The translations under genes and the position numbers were made by a program. Positions 22,047 to 34,000 of a stretch of 64,000 bases of DNA are shown here, in pieces (the first letter of the stretch is position 1; each line of letters begins with the position of its first letter). The DNA is from Tomocerus qinae. Taxonomy: Eukaryota > Arthropoda > Collembola > Entomobryomorpha > Tomoceridae. The stretch covers positions 3,782,001 through 3,846,000 of the forward strand of contig CM034549.1 in assembly GCA_020055645.1 (NCBI GenBank), written 5' to 3'. The notes below the pieces were generated by a model. It made no database searches. It saw only the letters and a list, made by a program, of their open reading frames with translations, and was not told the origin of the DNA.

Positions 22047-25000
22047 TCAGATATCCCGATTGGCGTTGGCGTCATTCAGGATCATTGCCAACACAGAGAC
22101 AGAACTTCTTCCCAGAAACCGTGCACCAGATGAACGACCCGTAATGTTCATCTTCTTCTCACAGTAGTTATCATAATCCTTGAAACCATAGAGGGGATCC
22201 AAGAAAAGCACCACGCAACCATAAAGAACAGCATTGGTCAAAAGTGTAATGGGGACGCCAGGTTTGAATATGTCCAACTGAGAAAGACCACCAGCGTCAT
22301 ATACGATCGTATTTGGAGGAGTTGACACAGGAAACATGAAGGCGTAAGAAGCTGAAATTGTAGGACCAAGAATGAGGAACCCCGGATGAATGTTTTTCCT
22401 CTCAGACTGTAATATTAAAAATCCTTTACTACTATAATTTACTGAGAGCTGGCAACGACTGTTAGACATTAGAAAATTGATTCGTACCAAACTTAAGAGA
22501 ACTGGAACTAAAATGAGAGCAGTTGCGGTATTGGAAGCAACACTGGTCACAACGCCAACGATGATCATGGACATCAATAATATCATATGTCTATTCAACC
22601 CTGCTATGAATTTATTTTCGTCCAGAAATTCTCCAAGGTATGCATTTAGTCCCGAGAGACTTGCACCTGCAGTCAAAGTAGTTGATTTATTACGTAAATA
22701 AGAAGAGATCTTATTTACGTTGATGCTTCTAGCAACCGCGAGGGGATAATAGTTGCAAAAGTCATACCAAAAGGCATCTATTCGAAATGATACACATTAA
22801 TGACACTTTTAAAACGACGAATCCCCCCTCATGTAAATTTTTCTCTTCAATGTATTTGAGCCAAGTGGATAAAATCCTCCGGAGGATTTTATCCACTTGG
22901 CTCTTAATACATGTGTCACGCGGAAACAAACAGCCGCCCATTTCAAGCTGGGCTCCTTCACTACAGTCAAAGATATTAATCAAGGTTTCAAAGATTAAAC
23001 AAATAGTTTGGTCCCTACTTCCTAAGATATTCCAGCGCGGGGCAGGTTTCTACTTTGTGCGGCTACAAAGCTATTGACTAGCAGCCGGTCGGTCGGCTGG
23101 TTAAAATGGCCGGTCATTGAACAATTAAATTGGTGCAGGTCCAGTGTTCCAGTTTAGCCGGCTAAAAATGATTTTGATCAGCCAGCCGGCTAAAGGGGCT
23201 GAAATGGTTAGTGGCCAAAATGGCAAAAAATCATGTTTTTTTTAATTTCCCGCCAAATCAAGGATGATTTTCTCAGTTCACAAAACCCCATTTGACCATT
23301 ATTGGCCATTTTAGCCACTGGCTATCAAAAAATTTCAACCAGGCGGCCGGCCCCATTAACAACATATCGCAAATCGTAAACTGATACGCTGTACTATGGC
23401 TGTACTCAACTCTATGATGTAATTAATACACGCTATTGGACTAGCTTAAAACGTAAACTTTTAACTGTGAAAAGGTTACAATAGACTAGACTGTATTAAT
23501 AATAATATTATGCTACATTTCCCTATCACAAGTCTGTAATTCAGAGTTCATGTTGCATTGCAAATAAATAGTTTTGATGATTTTGTGGTTTTGATGAAAT
23601 AAATATTTCCCCTGGGAATGCATTACGCAAATAAAATAAATTTTTGCCATGGAATTCTGTGTTCTGATTGGTCAACTTTAAAAATGCATCCACCAATGAA
23701 AATTGATATTCATTTCCACCGTAAAGTCAACATTTTTAGTTGTCTAGAATCTATACCCATTTGCTGGCAAATGGGTCTAGAGAGGTTCCCTCTAAAAAAG
23801 TGCATCAGATTTGTAATGATATTCATTACAAATTGTTGATGGCCGATGCGGAAATGAGGGGAGACGGCCAAAATATCCGTGGTTATTATAATAAATCTGA
23901 ACACAATATTTTCATTTCAAAATTTTATATGATTTTCATAAACATTCTCAGGGGGAATATTTATTGCAAACATTTGACTTCTGCATTACAGTAGTTTGAT
24001 ATTAGAATATATTACATACCTTTCAGCATATCATATTATTACCACCATCCTAAGCTACACTTATCATATCATATGACACTGCTCCACTCTATGAATAGTA
24101 GTTATAATTATTGAGTTTGAGAGTTCTAAAAGTACACTTTTCAGTAACAATCTCTGTCTCTAATGGAGACAACAAAGTGTCACTATTGTCACCCAAGAGC
24201 AATACCCGACAGTCTTTAAATAATCAAACACATTTAGCCGCTGTCCAAGTTACTAGCCGATTTTAGTCGCTTTCCAATTTACGATCCAATTTTATGTCAG
24301 TCGTCTCGCCCTCTACATCATAACTATCTAACTAACTAATGTAGTGAGCCTCTGTTCACGGCTGCCAGCCACTTGTGTTGAAAGCTGTGGGAAACAAAGA
24401 AATTCAACACCTATCGCGCCCTTGGCTAGAGCTTCATTGCTTCTTTAAGTGGCTGCCTGTCGACATCCACATTTTGTAAGCTGCGATTATTTTTAAAATT
24501 TCATAATTTTAACGAGAAATTTTGGCGTTGGAGTGCTTTTTTCAAAAAGGGTATCTCAATTTACTACTAACAGTAAGTAAAACAAATCTTAACACGACAG
24601 TGGTAAGGTAAAAATTACAATTTGTTAATTGCAAGCATTATCGTTCATCATTATATTATATTCTTTGGATTTCATTTTAAGTCATGTCTAGTGACAGTGA
24701 TTCTAGTTCAGTACGAAGTCAAAGAAAGAAGAAAAGCAAGAAATCTCGTCGATCCTCCAGGTTAGACCAGCTTGAAAAGACTGTGAACTCTTTAAAGTCT
24801 TTGGTAAAGAAATCCGTGACACGCAGTCACAGAATCCAATCGTCCAGAAGACGTAGCACCTCTGAGAGTTCCTCCTCTAGCTCACCATTAAGACGGTCAC
24901 GGTCACCTCATAAACGTGGTAATGACTCCCCTCATTCATCTGGGTCTTCTACTAAAGGAGACAGTCGAAGCACGGTTCGATCCGTTGCGAATAATAATGG

Positions 25001-28000
25001 AGTTGAAGACGACATCCTCGAAGTGGAGATATTAGATGACGACACTCGTCTTCTTCTTGGAGACATACCAAAGGACAATGATCCCAAAGGTCCAGATTTT
25101 CACGAAGAAATAGCTCAAAGATGGAATGCTGTTGCAAAAAAAGGTCTAACCAAAGAAGACAGGGATAACATTGTAAAGTTAAATCCCAAGCCAGGTAACT
25201 GTGACTATTCAGCACCAAAGTTAAACCCTGAGCTACGGAAAGTCATTCCAGCTTTCAGTAAGGACAGAGACACAGATCTCCAACGAATTCAAAGTCACAT
25301 TGCTGTGACAGGGACAATACTGGGAAATCTTTTATCCAAAATCATTGGAGAGAAATCGGAGCTAGACAAGAAAGACACCATTAAGCAGTTAAGCGACGCC
25401 GGTAGGTACTTAATTGGTACTCAGTATTCGCTTTCTATGTTTAGAAGGAAGCAAATTCGGTTGACTATACGTGATGAGTCTATGAAGGAAATTTTATATG
25501 AGTCTCCTTTATATCCAAACTTATTTGGAGCTGATCTCACTGGCCAGGTCAAGGCCGCTGAAAATATAGCAAAGGCTGGAAGAGAAATCGGGAGAATGAC
25601 GGACACGAAAGGAAAGGAAAAAAGTACTACTAATCGAAGACCTTCGGTTTTCCAAACCAAGCCTTCCCAACCATACAATACATCCAGAAGTAATTTAAAC
25701 TCCCGTCGCCCGCTCCAGAATTCGTCGAAATACCAACCGAGACGGAGCGGGCAAACTTACCACCGCAAGTAATTGACATTGAGCATAAGGTAAGTCATGC
25801 TGGAAGACTATCGATGTACATTAGAAACTGGATATCAATTGGCGCTGATTCTACAGTGCTAAAAATATTGCAAGGTTACGCCTTGCCATTTATGTCTTTG
25901 CCAAGACAAAAGTATTTGCCCCCAAGGCAGAAATTTTCTATTTCTGAGTCGTTAGAAATAGACAAAGCTATACAAAACCTGATAGACCTTGGAGCGGTGT
26001 CACACTGCAGTTATTCCAAAAATCAGTATTTATCACCAATATTTTTGGTGGATAAACCTGATGGTTCTAAGCGTTTCATTTTTAACTTGAAACAACTAAA
26101 CAAATATTTAGTGAACACGAAGTTCAAAATGGAAGATATGCGAACCGCAAAGAAGTTGATCCCTTTAGAAGGGTACCTTGCTACAATTGATTTTAAAGAT
26201 GCGTATTTTTTAATACCCATAAAATCTAGTCATAGGAAATATTTAAGATTTAGTTGGAATGATCAACTATTTGAATTTAACTGCTTACCCTTCGGCCTAT
26301 CTACTGCCCCAAGGGTTTTTACTAAAATAATGAAACCCGTAGTATCTTATCTACGAAGTAAAAGTTATATTTCAGTAATCTATTTAGATGACTATTTGGC
26401 TATTGGTAAAAGTTACAAGGATTGTGAGTCAAATATCAATAATGCAATCCAGCTATTTCTTAGCTTAGGGTTTGTCATAAATTACAAGAAGTCCCAAATA
26501 GTACCACAACAAAAACTACGTTTCCTTGGTTTCATTGTTGATACGAAAAGTATGACTTTGTCATTGCCATATGATAAAGCAAAAAAATTAGAACAAAGGT
26601 GTAAGAAAATTTTAAATTGCAAGTCTTTATCAGTCCTGAAGTTAGCTGAGTTCATAGGAACATTAATAGCAGCAACACCTGCAATTCCATATAGTATGTT
26701 ATACATAAAAAATCTAGAAAGGAAAAGGTATGTGGCATTACTCAATGAAAATCAAAATTACAGCACAAAAGTAACCTTGAGACATCAGGAAATAGATGAT
26801 ATAATTTGGTGGACAAGAAACTTATTGAAATGCAATGTTATTAAGGAAGATCATTATGACATGGAGATGTTCTCGGATGCTTCTAAGACAGGTTGGGGTG
26901 CTGCACATGAAATGTCTTCCTGCGGAGGCCAGTGGAATAATGCCGACAAATATAAGCATATTAATTTCTTAGAATTAAAAGCTGCTTATTATGCATTGAA
27001 GCAATACGCTTCAAATAAGCGAAATATACAGATACTTATGCATATTGACAATACAACAGCTATTAGTTGTATCAATAAAATGGGTAGTGTAAAGTATAGT
27101 CGGTTAAATAGTATCACAAGAGATATATGGCAGTTTTGTGAAAAACGCTCACTATGGATATTTGCTACATATATCAAATCCGAAGATAATTTTATTGCAG
27201 ATGCAGAATCTCGAGCAAAACACATTGAAACAGAGTGGTCCTTAAATACTATAGATTATAACAAAATAATTTCGCACCTAGGTTGCCCACAAGTAGACTT
27301 ATTTGCATCTTATAAAAATGCCAAATGTCCAGTTTACATTTCATGGAAACCAGATTCAAATGCTTGGAAAGTAGACGCTTTTACTGTTAGTTGGAGAAAG
27401 CTAAACTTTTTTGCTTTCCCTCCATTTAATATGATTACAAGGGTACTTAAAATAATTCAAACTGATGCCGCCTGTGGCATTGTTTTAGTCCCTGAGTGGA
27501 AAAATCAGCCCTGGTATCCTGTTTTTATGTCGCTAAAAATAAGCAAAGTAGTAATTCTGACACCAAAATATAACTTGCTTTCGTATGAAAATAGGAACCA
27601 TCCCCTGTCAGCTACACTTACACTGATGGCCGCAGTTTTGTCCGGGAGGCTTTCCTAAGAAAAGGATTAACATCTGCATCTTTGGATTTAATTCTTCATT
27701 CTCTTTCTAAATCAACGTGGCAACAGTATGACTCAACATACAGAAATTGGATAAAATTTTGCAATGAAAATTCTTGTTCCCCATTTGACGTCACAATAAG
27801 TGTTATATGTACGTTCTTAACTAATCTATGTAATAACGGTCTTGGCTATAGCAGCGTAAATAGTGCTCGTTCTGCTTTGTCATTGGCATTGTCTCATGTT
27901 GATGGACAGCCAATTGGAGTTCATCCAATTATTAGCAGATTAATTAAAGGCGTTTCAAAAGTAACACCTCCTACCCCAAAATACGAATTTACATGGGATC

Positions 28001-31000
28001 CTTCAGTTGTTTTGAATTATGTAAAAACAATTGGTGATACCGACAAATTAAATCTTAAAGACATTTCCGAAAAATGTGCCGTTTTACTGGCACTGTCTAC
28101 TGCCCATAGGGTCCAAACGCTTTCAAAAATCAAGATAAAAAATATAAAAGTTACAGAGAGTACAATGGAAATCTTCATCCCTGATACATTGAAGACAAGT
28201 CGTCCGGGACAACCCCAACCTTACCTACTCATTCGAAAACAGCAAGAAGGTTCTAAATTGTGTGTTTATTCATGTTTGCAAGAATACCTGAAGAAAACAT
28301 CTTCGCTGAGAAACACGGACAACTTATTTATCAGCCAAGTAAAACCACATGCTGCAATTGGTAGTCAAACCTTGAGCCGGTGGATAAAAGACATAATGAA
28401 AAAGAGTGGAATAGATGTGTCAGTTTTCACATCACATAGTTGTAGGCATGCTTCTACTTCTGCTGCATACAGAAATGGTATGACGATTGATGAAATTCGA
28501 AAGAAGGCTGGTTGGTCTGCAACATCCTCAGTGTTTGCAAAGTTCTACAATAAGCCTTTATCTGATAATTCTGATTTTGTGTCATTACAAAAATGAACTG
28601 AAATTATGTAAATTAAATTCAATGATTTTAATTTCTGAATTTGACAAATCGCAGCTTAGTTTTTTTGTTTGCTTTAAACATCTACATTAGTTAGATAGTT
28701 ATGATGTAGAGGGCGAGACGACTGACATAAAATTAAGCGATTAAGCGAACTTACCAAGTGAAGTTCAATCGTAATTTTATGAAGGAGTCTCGCCCGAATA
28801 CATCACACCCACCCTTCCCATCCCCTATAATAACAAAAAAACGCTTTAAAAATTAATGAAGCTCTAGCCAAGGGCGCGATAGGTGTTGAATTTCTTTGTT
28901 TCCCACAGCTTTCAACACAAGTGGCTGGCAGCCGTGAACAGAGGCTCACTACATTAGTTAGTTAGATAGTTATGATGTATTCGGGCGAGACTCCTTCATA
29001 AAATTACGATTGAACTTCACTTGGTAAGTTCGCTTAATCGCTTAATTTTAGTTGCTGTCCTATTTATTAGGCAATTTAATTGGACAACTGGTAAAAATGG
29101 TTTTGGTCAGATAAAATTGAACGCCAAATGTGGCTTTAATGTCGCCTGTTAACTATAGCTAAGCAAATAGGGTGGCACTGGCGCTGTAAATCACTTTAAA
29201 AAGAATAAAACTCGCTGATAAATGAGTAATATTGCAGTGACTTGCAATATTGATGATGTATAACCGAAAAATCTACCCTAACTAAGCCCTTTAGTATGCC
29301 TCATGATATGCTAAGGCAAGATTCGTCTATATGGTAACAGGTTAGTCGGTCCGGTAGTTGACAAATTAAAAATTCACTTTTGTCACTTCTGGAGGACAAA
29401 TCCTATAATTTGTCCTCCAGGGCTTGGATAGGATAAAGGACTGCCATTGCTAACTACCATGGTGATTACAGGCAGGTGAATATGGAGGTGAAAAAAGTGC
29501 ACTTTTAATTTGCCAACTCCCGGACCAACTAACCTGTTTAGACGAATCTTGATGCTAAGGTATGTAATATATACTGATATCAAACTACTGTAATGCAGAA
29601 GTCAAATGTTGCAATAAATATTCCCCCTGAGAATGTTTATGAAAGTCATATAAAATTTTGAAATGAAAATACTGTGTTCAGATTTATTATTTATTATAAT
29701 AACCATGGATATTTTGGCCGTCTCCCCTCATTTCAACATCGGCCATCAACAATTTGTAATGAATATCATTACAAACCTGATGCACTTTTTTAGAGGGAAC
29801 CTCTCTAGACCCATTTGCCAGCAAATGAGTATAGATTCTAGACAACATTTTTAGTTGTATACATGGCGAGAAAGGGTCTTGTACTGCCCTGTACGATCAG
29901 GTTGTCGTAAAATTGCAATGGTAATAATGGGTAGGGATTTCCGGGTAAATAGAAAAAAGTTTTTTGTGAATAAAACAGTTTTAGAAAATAGTCAAATCGT
30001 CCATACCAAGAAGTAACTGGGTAAATAAAATAAAGTACGAAAGTCAATAAATCGAACACAAAGGGAAATACTTAGAATGATTTTTATTTAGTCAAGAATG
30101 GCAAATGTGAACTTTGTCGGATTTTTATAGTTAGTCAAGATTAAAATCAACATTGACGATTGGACTATTTTCTAAAAACCTTTTTTATTGATAACAAACC
30201 TTTTTCACTTTACCCATAAACCTTTACCCAATGCAATGGTAAAGGTTTATGGGTTTAGTAACTTTATCACTTATACAACAAATTATCCAGTAACTTTGGG
30301 TTTATAGGAATGCCAAACGAAAATAACTTACCCAAAGCCATAGCAGATCCTCCACCTACAAGGAAAAAACGCAGTTACATAAAAATGGAGATGTCCAGTT
30401 TAGGCAGTAAAAGAATAGTAAGTAAAAGTATGAGCCTTGATATTTTTTATAAAGATATCTGCCAATAAACTTACCCAAGAGAACAATTGGTCCCCACGGA
30501 AGTTCTCTTTCACATATGCTATTGAAAAGAAAGAATTGAAAAGTAAGGTTAAGTTGGGACTCGAAAAGTAAATTGAGATTCTGGTTATGGAGTAATGCTG
30601 TCATGTCATTGACTGATTTAATTCAAGATAGACACAGACAGCCATTGACATGACAGATTTCCATGAGAGAGCTTTACAGGTTAACCAACCACTGTGGCAT
30701 GGATGCTTTCGATTTGTAGTATATTTGTTACTAAACTTCATAATGAACATATTTATAAAATTCGTAAATATCTCAGTGTATAACGACCATTAAATAAACT
30801 AAGAAACAGCACAGCTAACATTACTGCATGGAACATTTTCTTTTCCTTCACGTCAGTCACACATTAGTTAGAAAACGATAAATTATGTGAATTTATCTAA
30901 AAGTCACTTACTCCCAAGTTATGATAGGGTCACGAATTCCTTCCCGTAGTCCTGTAAAAATAATATCTACAATGCAATGTCAAATATGTTTCAATATTAT

Positions 31001-34000
31001 CAAACATTATGAACTCCTTGCAAAGTGCCCCGCCTCTACAGGATATCTGGTAGATCATTTCCGAACTTAACATTCGTAATTTCGTAAAGTGACAGCCGAT
31101 AAACAGCATGTCCATTCCCATTATGTTTTCTCTTTAATTGCAATTTGTACCTACCGGCTAAACTGCAGTTATCCGGCCAGGTTTTTTAGCACCCTAGCAC
31201 CCCAGCACCCTAGCACCCCAGCACCCCGGCACCCCGGCATCCCAGCATCCCAGCACCTTGAAAATATTTCAGATTTTGAAAAAATAGATTTTTGAGAGTT
31301 TGTTCAAAATCTGAAATATTTTCAAGGTGCTGGGGTGCAGTCAGTGTATCAAAGCGAATCTCACTTCCGCTTTATAAACTGACCTAACCTAAATGAAAAT
31401 ATGGACATTCACTTTGAAAATATTCAGATTTTGAACAAACTCTCAAAATCTATTTTTCAAAATCTGAAATATTTTCAAAGTGGATGTCCATATTTTCATT
31501 TAGGTTAGGTCAGTTTATAAAGCGGAAGTAAGATTCGGTTTGATACACTGACTGCACTCCAGCACCCCAGCACCCCGGCACCAGACATTCCCACCTAGGT
31601 GCGCCTTTGACGCTTACCCGGGGTCTGAGCAGCGAAGCTCAGACCCCCCCCCCCCACCCAAATGCCGGGTAGGGGATAAGGAATTTGTTTAGTCGTGTAG
31701 TGTATTATATATTCTTAAAACACTAACGGCTACCTCACGCGCGACGCCCCCGAAGGGGGCGGAGCGGCGTCTAGTGCGAAAATTTTGAGGACCCGGGGTC
31801 AAGAAAACGGACCAGACCCCCCTCTAGCGAAGCAGCCGGTGGGAATGTCTGCCCGGCACCCCAGCACCCCGGCACCCCAGAACCTTGGAAATATTTTAGA
31901 TTTTGAACTAACTCTCAAAAATCTATTTTTTCAAAATCTGAAATATTTTCAAGGTGTCGGGGTGCTGGGGTGCCGGGGTGCTGGGGTGCAGTCAGTGTAT
32001 CAAAGCGAATCTTACTTCCGCTTTATAAACTGACCTATAACCTAAATGAAAATATGGACATCCACTTTGAAAATATTTCAGATTTTGAAAAATAGATTTT
32101 GAGAGTTTGTTCAAAATCTGAATATTTTCAAAGTGAATGTCCATATTTTCATTTAGGTTAGGTCAGTTTATAAAGCGGAAGTGAGATTCGCTTTGATACA
32201 CTGACTGCACCCCAGCACCTTGAAAATATTTCAGATTTTGAACAAACTCTCAAAAATCTATTTTTTCAAAATCTGAAATATTTTCAAGGTGCTGGGGCTG
32301 GGATGCCGGGGTGCTGGGGTGCTGGGGTGCTGTGGTGCTAGGGTGCTGGGGTGCTAAAAAACCTGGCCGGATAACTGCAGTTTAGCCCTACCTACCTCCG
32401 GACATGAAACGTTTAAAGTATTCTGCCTTTCTTGGAAACACAAACAGAAAAAAGGCAGCAAAGACTGCGGCTGTACAATCGTCAATGTAGTTATCTTGAG
32501 GATAAAAAACTTTGTCGCCCCAACCTGTAATTAAACGTTATTTTGAGATGTATTTTCATTGTTATTCTTATAATAGGGCAATTTAATTCCTATTCTATCG
32601 ATCACAAGAACTTGCGTTAGAAAAGTGTCGAAAAAATAAAAGACTCATGCCGACATTGTATTTGCGCATTTATCTTATGGTAAGATTATTTGACTTCTAT
32701 CTATTACAGTAGTTTGATCAATCAATTAATAAAAATTATTTGAATCGTACGTAATCACATTTTCCTTGCAACTTTACAAGTACAACGTGGTAATAGTAGC
32801 TGTGTGATGCAGCTACTACTTGTGGTGAGGTGTCGGTGAAAGTGTATGTCGCTCAGCTATCTTAGTTTATTATTAGCTTTATACATATTATGCATCTACA
32901 AACTAATCATAATATAGATCATTTCTATCGATTTTTAAGTGGAATAAAAAAATTAAAGCAGGTCTTTTACTTATGGAACATTTTTGTATATACCCTGAAA
33001 ACTTACCTTGCGTGAATATAGGATGTCGAGACAGCCATGCAAAGATGGCAATACTAAACACAATTAGCACGAACTTTTCATGAAAAGTTGCAGGACCCAA
33101 CTCTTTATATTGCCTTTTCATGGTATCATTCACATTAGCGGCAGCTACAACCTCTTGATCCCGCAATGCTATTTCTTCGGCAGTTCGTTTTTTCCAGAAC
33201 TTCAAGCAGTTCGGAAGGCCGAGAAAGTGAAATTGCAAATACCCCCAAATTACAAACAAATTCAAAATCATTGGTAAAATAGCAAAAGAGAACCAGGAAA
33301 CAAAAGATATTTCCAACGCTTTTTTACATTTCTTAAAATCAACCACCGATTCCTCTTTGATGTTCCTAATGAAAGAGAAATGTAAATTAATTTTATTAAT
33401 TACACATTGTTATATCTTTACCATGACCTGAAAATGGGATAAAAACCAAGAATCGGGAGGGGATAACAATGACGGCTTACAACAATTTGTTATCTAATAT
33501 AGTAAACTAACAATAATTTATCCGCTAGTTTGTCAACGGCAATCAAGTTTGTACTAGTTCCAGTCTGAAGACCTGTGGACAATTATAACACTGTAGAATA
33601 TTACAACATATAATATTATTAGCTAAATAAATATTATTAAATGAAAGCAGGTAAAAATAAGACAGATAGGCGTATACTGTCTTATTTTTACCTATACAGT
33701 TAAACAGTATAATCTTTGTGAATCTTGTGCAGGTGGCAGGGAATTACGGACAGGATGAGTTACTTTACCGAATACCGATTCCAGTAATTACCACCCGTGA
33801 GCGACTTGTGATTAGGTTATTATTATTAACTAATACTTGACCACAGGGGCCCATCGTAAATAAATTACAATAATTTAGACAAAAAATACAAATTACGTTA
33901 GTTTTTAGTAATTAAATATTACTTTAAACATTATCAACCATATTTGTAAATTATCAGCATATTTCTATATTTCAGTGAAATTCCTGTAGGCTGTAACTCA

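Larger units (their letters stand above)
24288..29050 (+). mobile_element. DIRS-like tyrosine-recombinase retrotransposon, apparently intact
   Basis: Gag-like ORF, reverse transcriptase/RNase H ORF and tyrosine recombinase ORF are followed by an internal complementary region, with inverted terminal repeats at both ends: the diagnostic layout of the DIRS1 group. There is no target duplication. Both borders share AATTTTA (24288-24294 and 29044-29050), and removal restores a plausible flank (GATCCAATTTTAGTTGC), as expected for integration of a circle by a recombinase. All three frames are uninterrupted. It is inserted in F2 and antisense to SLC13 gene A. Confidence 0.9.
23740..29845. mobile_element. 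F2: F-family foldback with perfect 9-bp target duplication, split by a DIRS element
   Basis: CATTTTTAG flanks both ends (23731-23739, 29846-29854). The termini start TTGTCTAGAATCTATACC as in F1 and carry three hairpins (23756-23775, 23781-23793, 23809-23833). Shared inner arm sequence includes GGCCAAAATATCC and CAGGGGGAATATTTATTGCA. Removing the DIRS element (24288-29050) leaves about 1.35 kb. It lies in intron 13 of gene A. No transposase gene is present, so it must be mobilised in trans. Confidence 0.8.

Noticed and set aside
22047-22676. A single 209-codon ORF at the 3' end of SLC13 gene A
   Set aside because: It is two exons read through an 81-nt intron (22407-22487) that happens to lack stops; GT/AG borders and family similarity support splicing.
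25421-27225. Minus-strand ORFs inside the DIRS element
   Set aside because: Shadows of the plus-strand gag and pol frames.
24288-29050. Interpretation as an LTR retrotransposon or endogenous retrovirus
   Set aside because: No LTRs, no protease or DDE integrase and no target duplication; the tyrosine recombinase, inverted termini and ICR identify DIRS.
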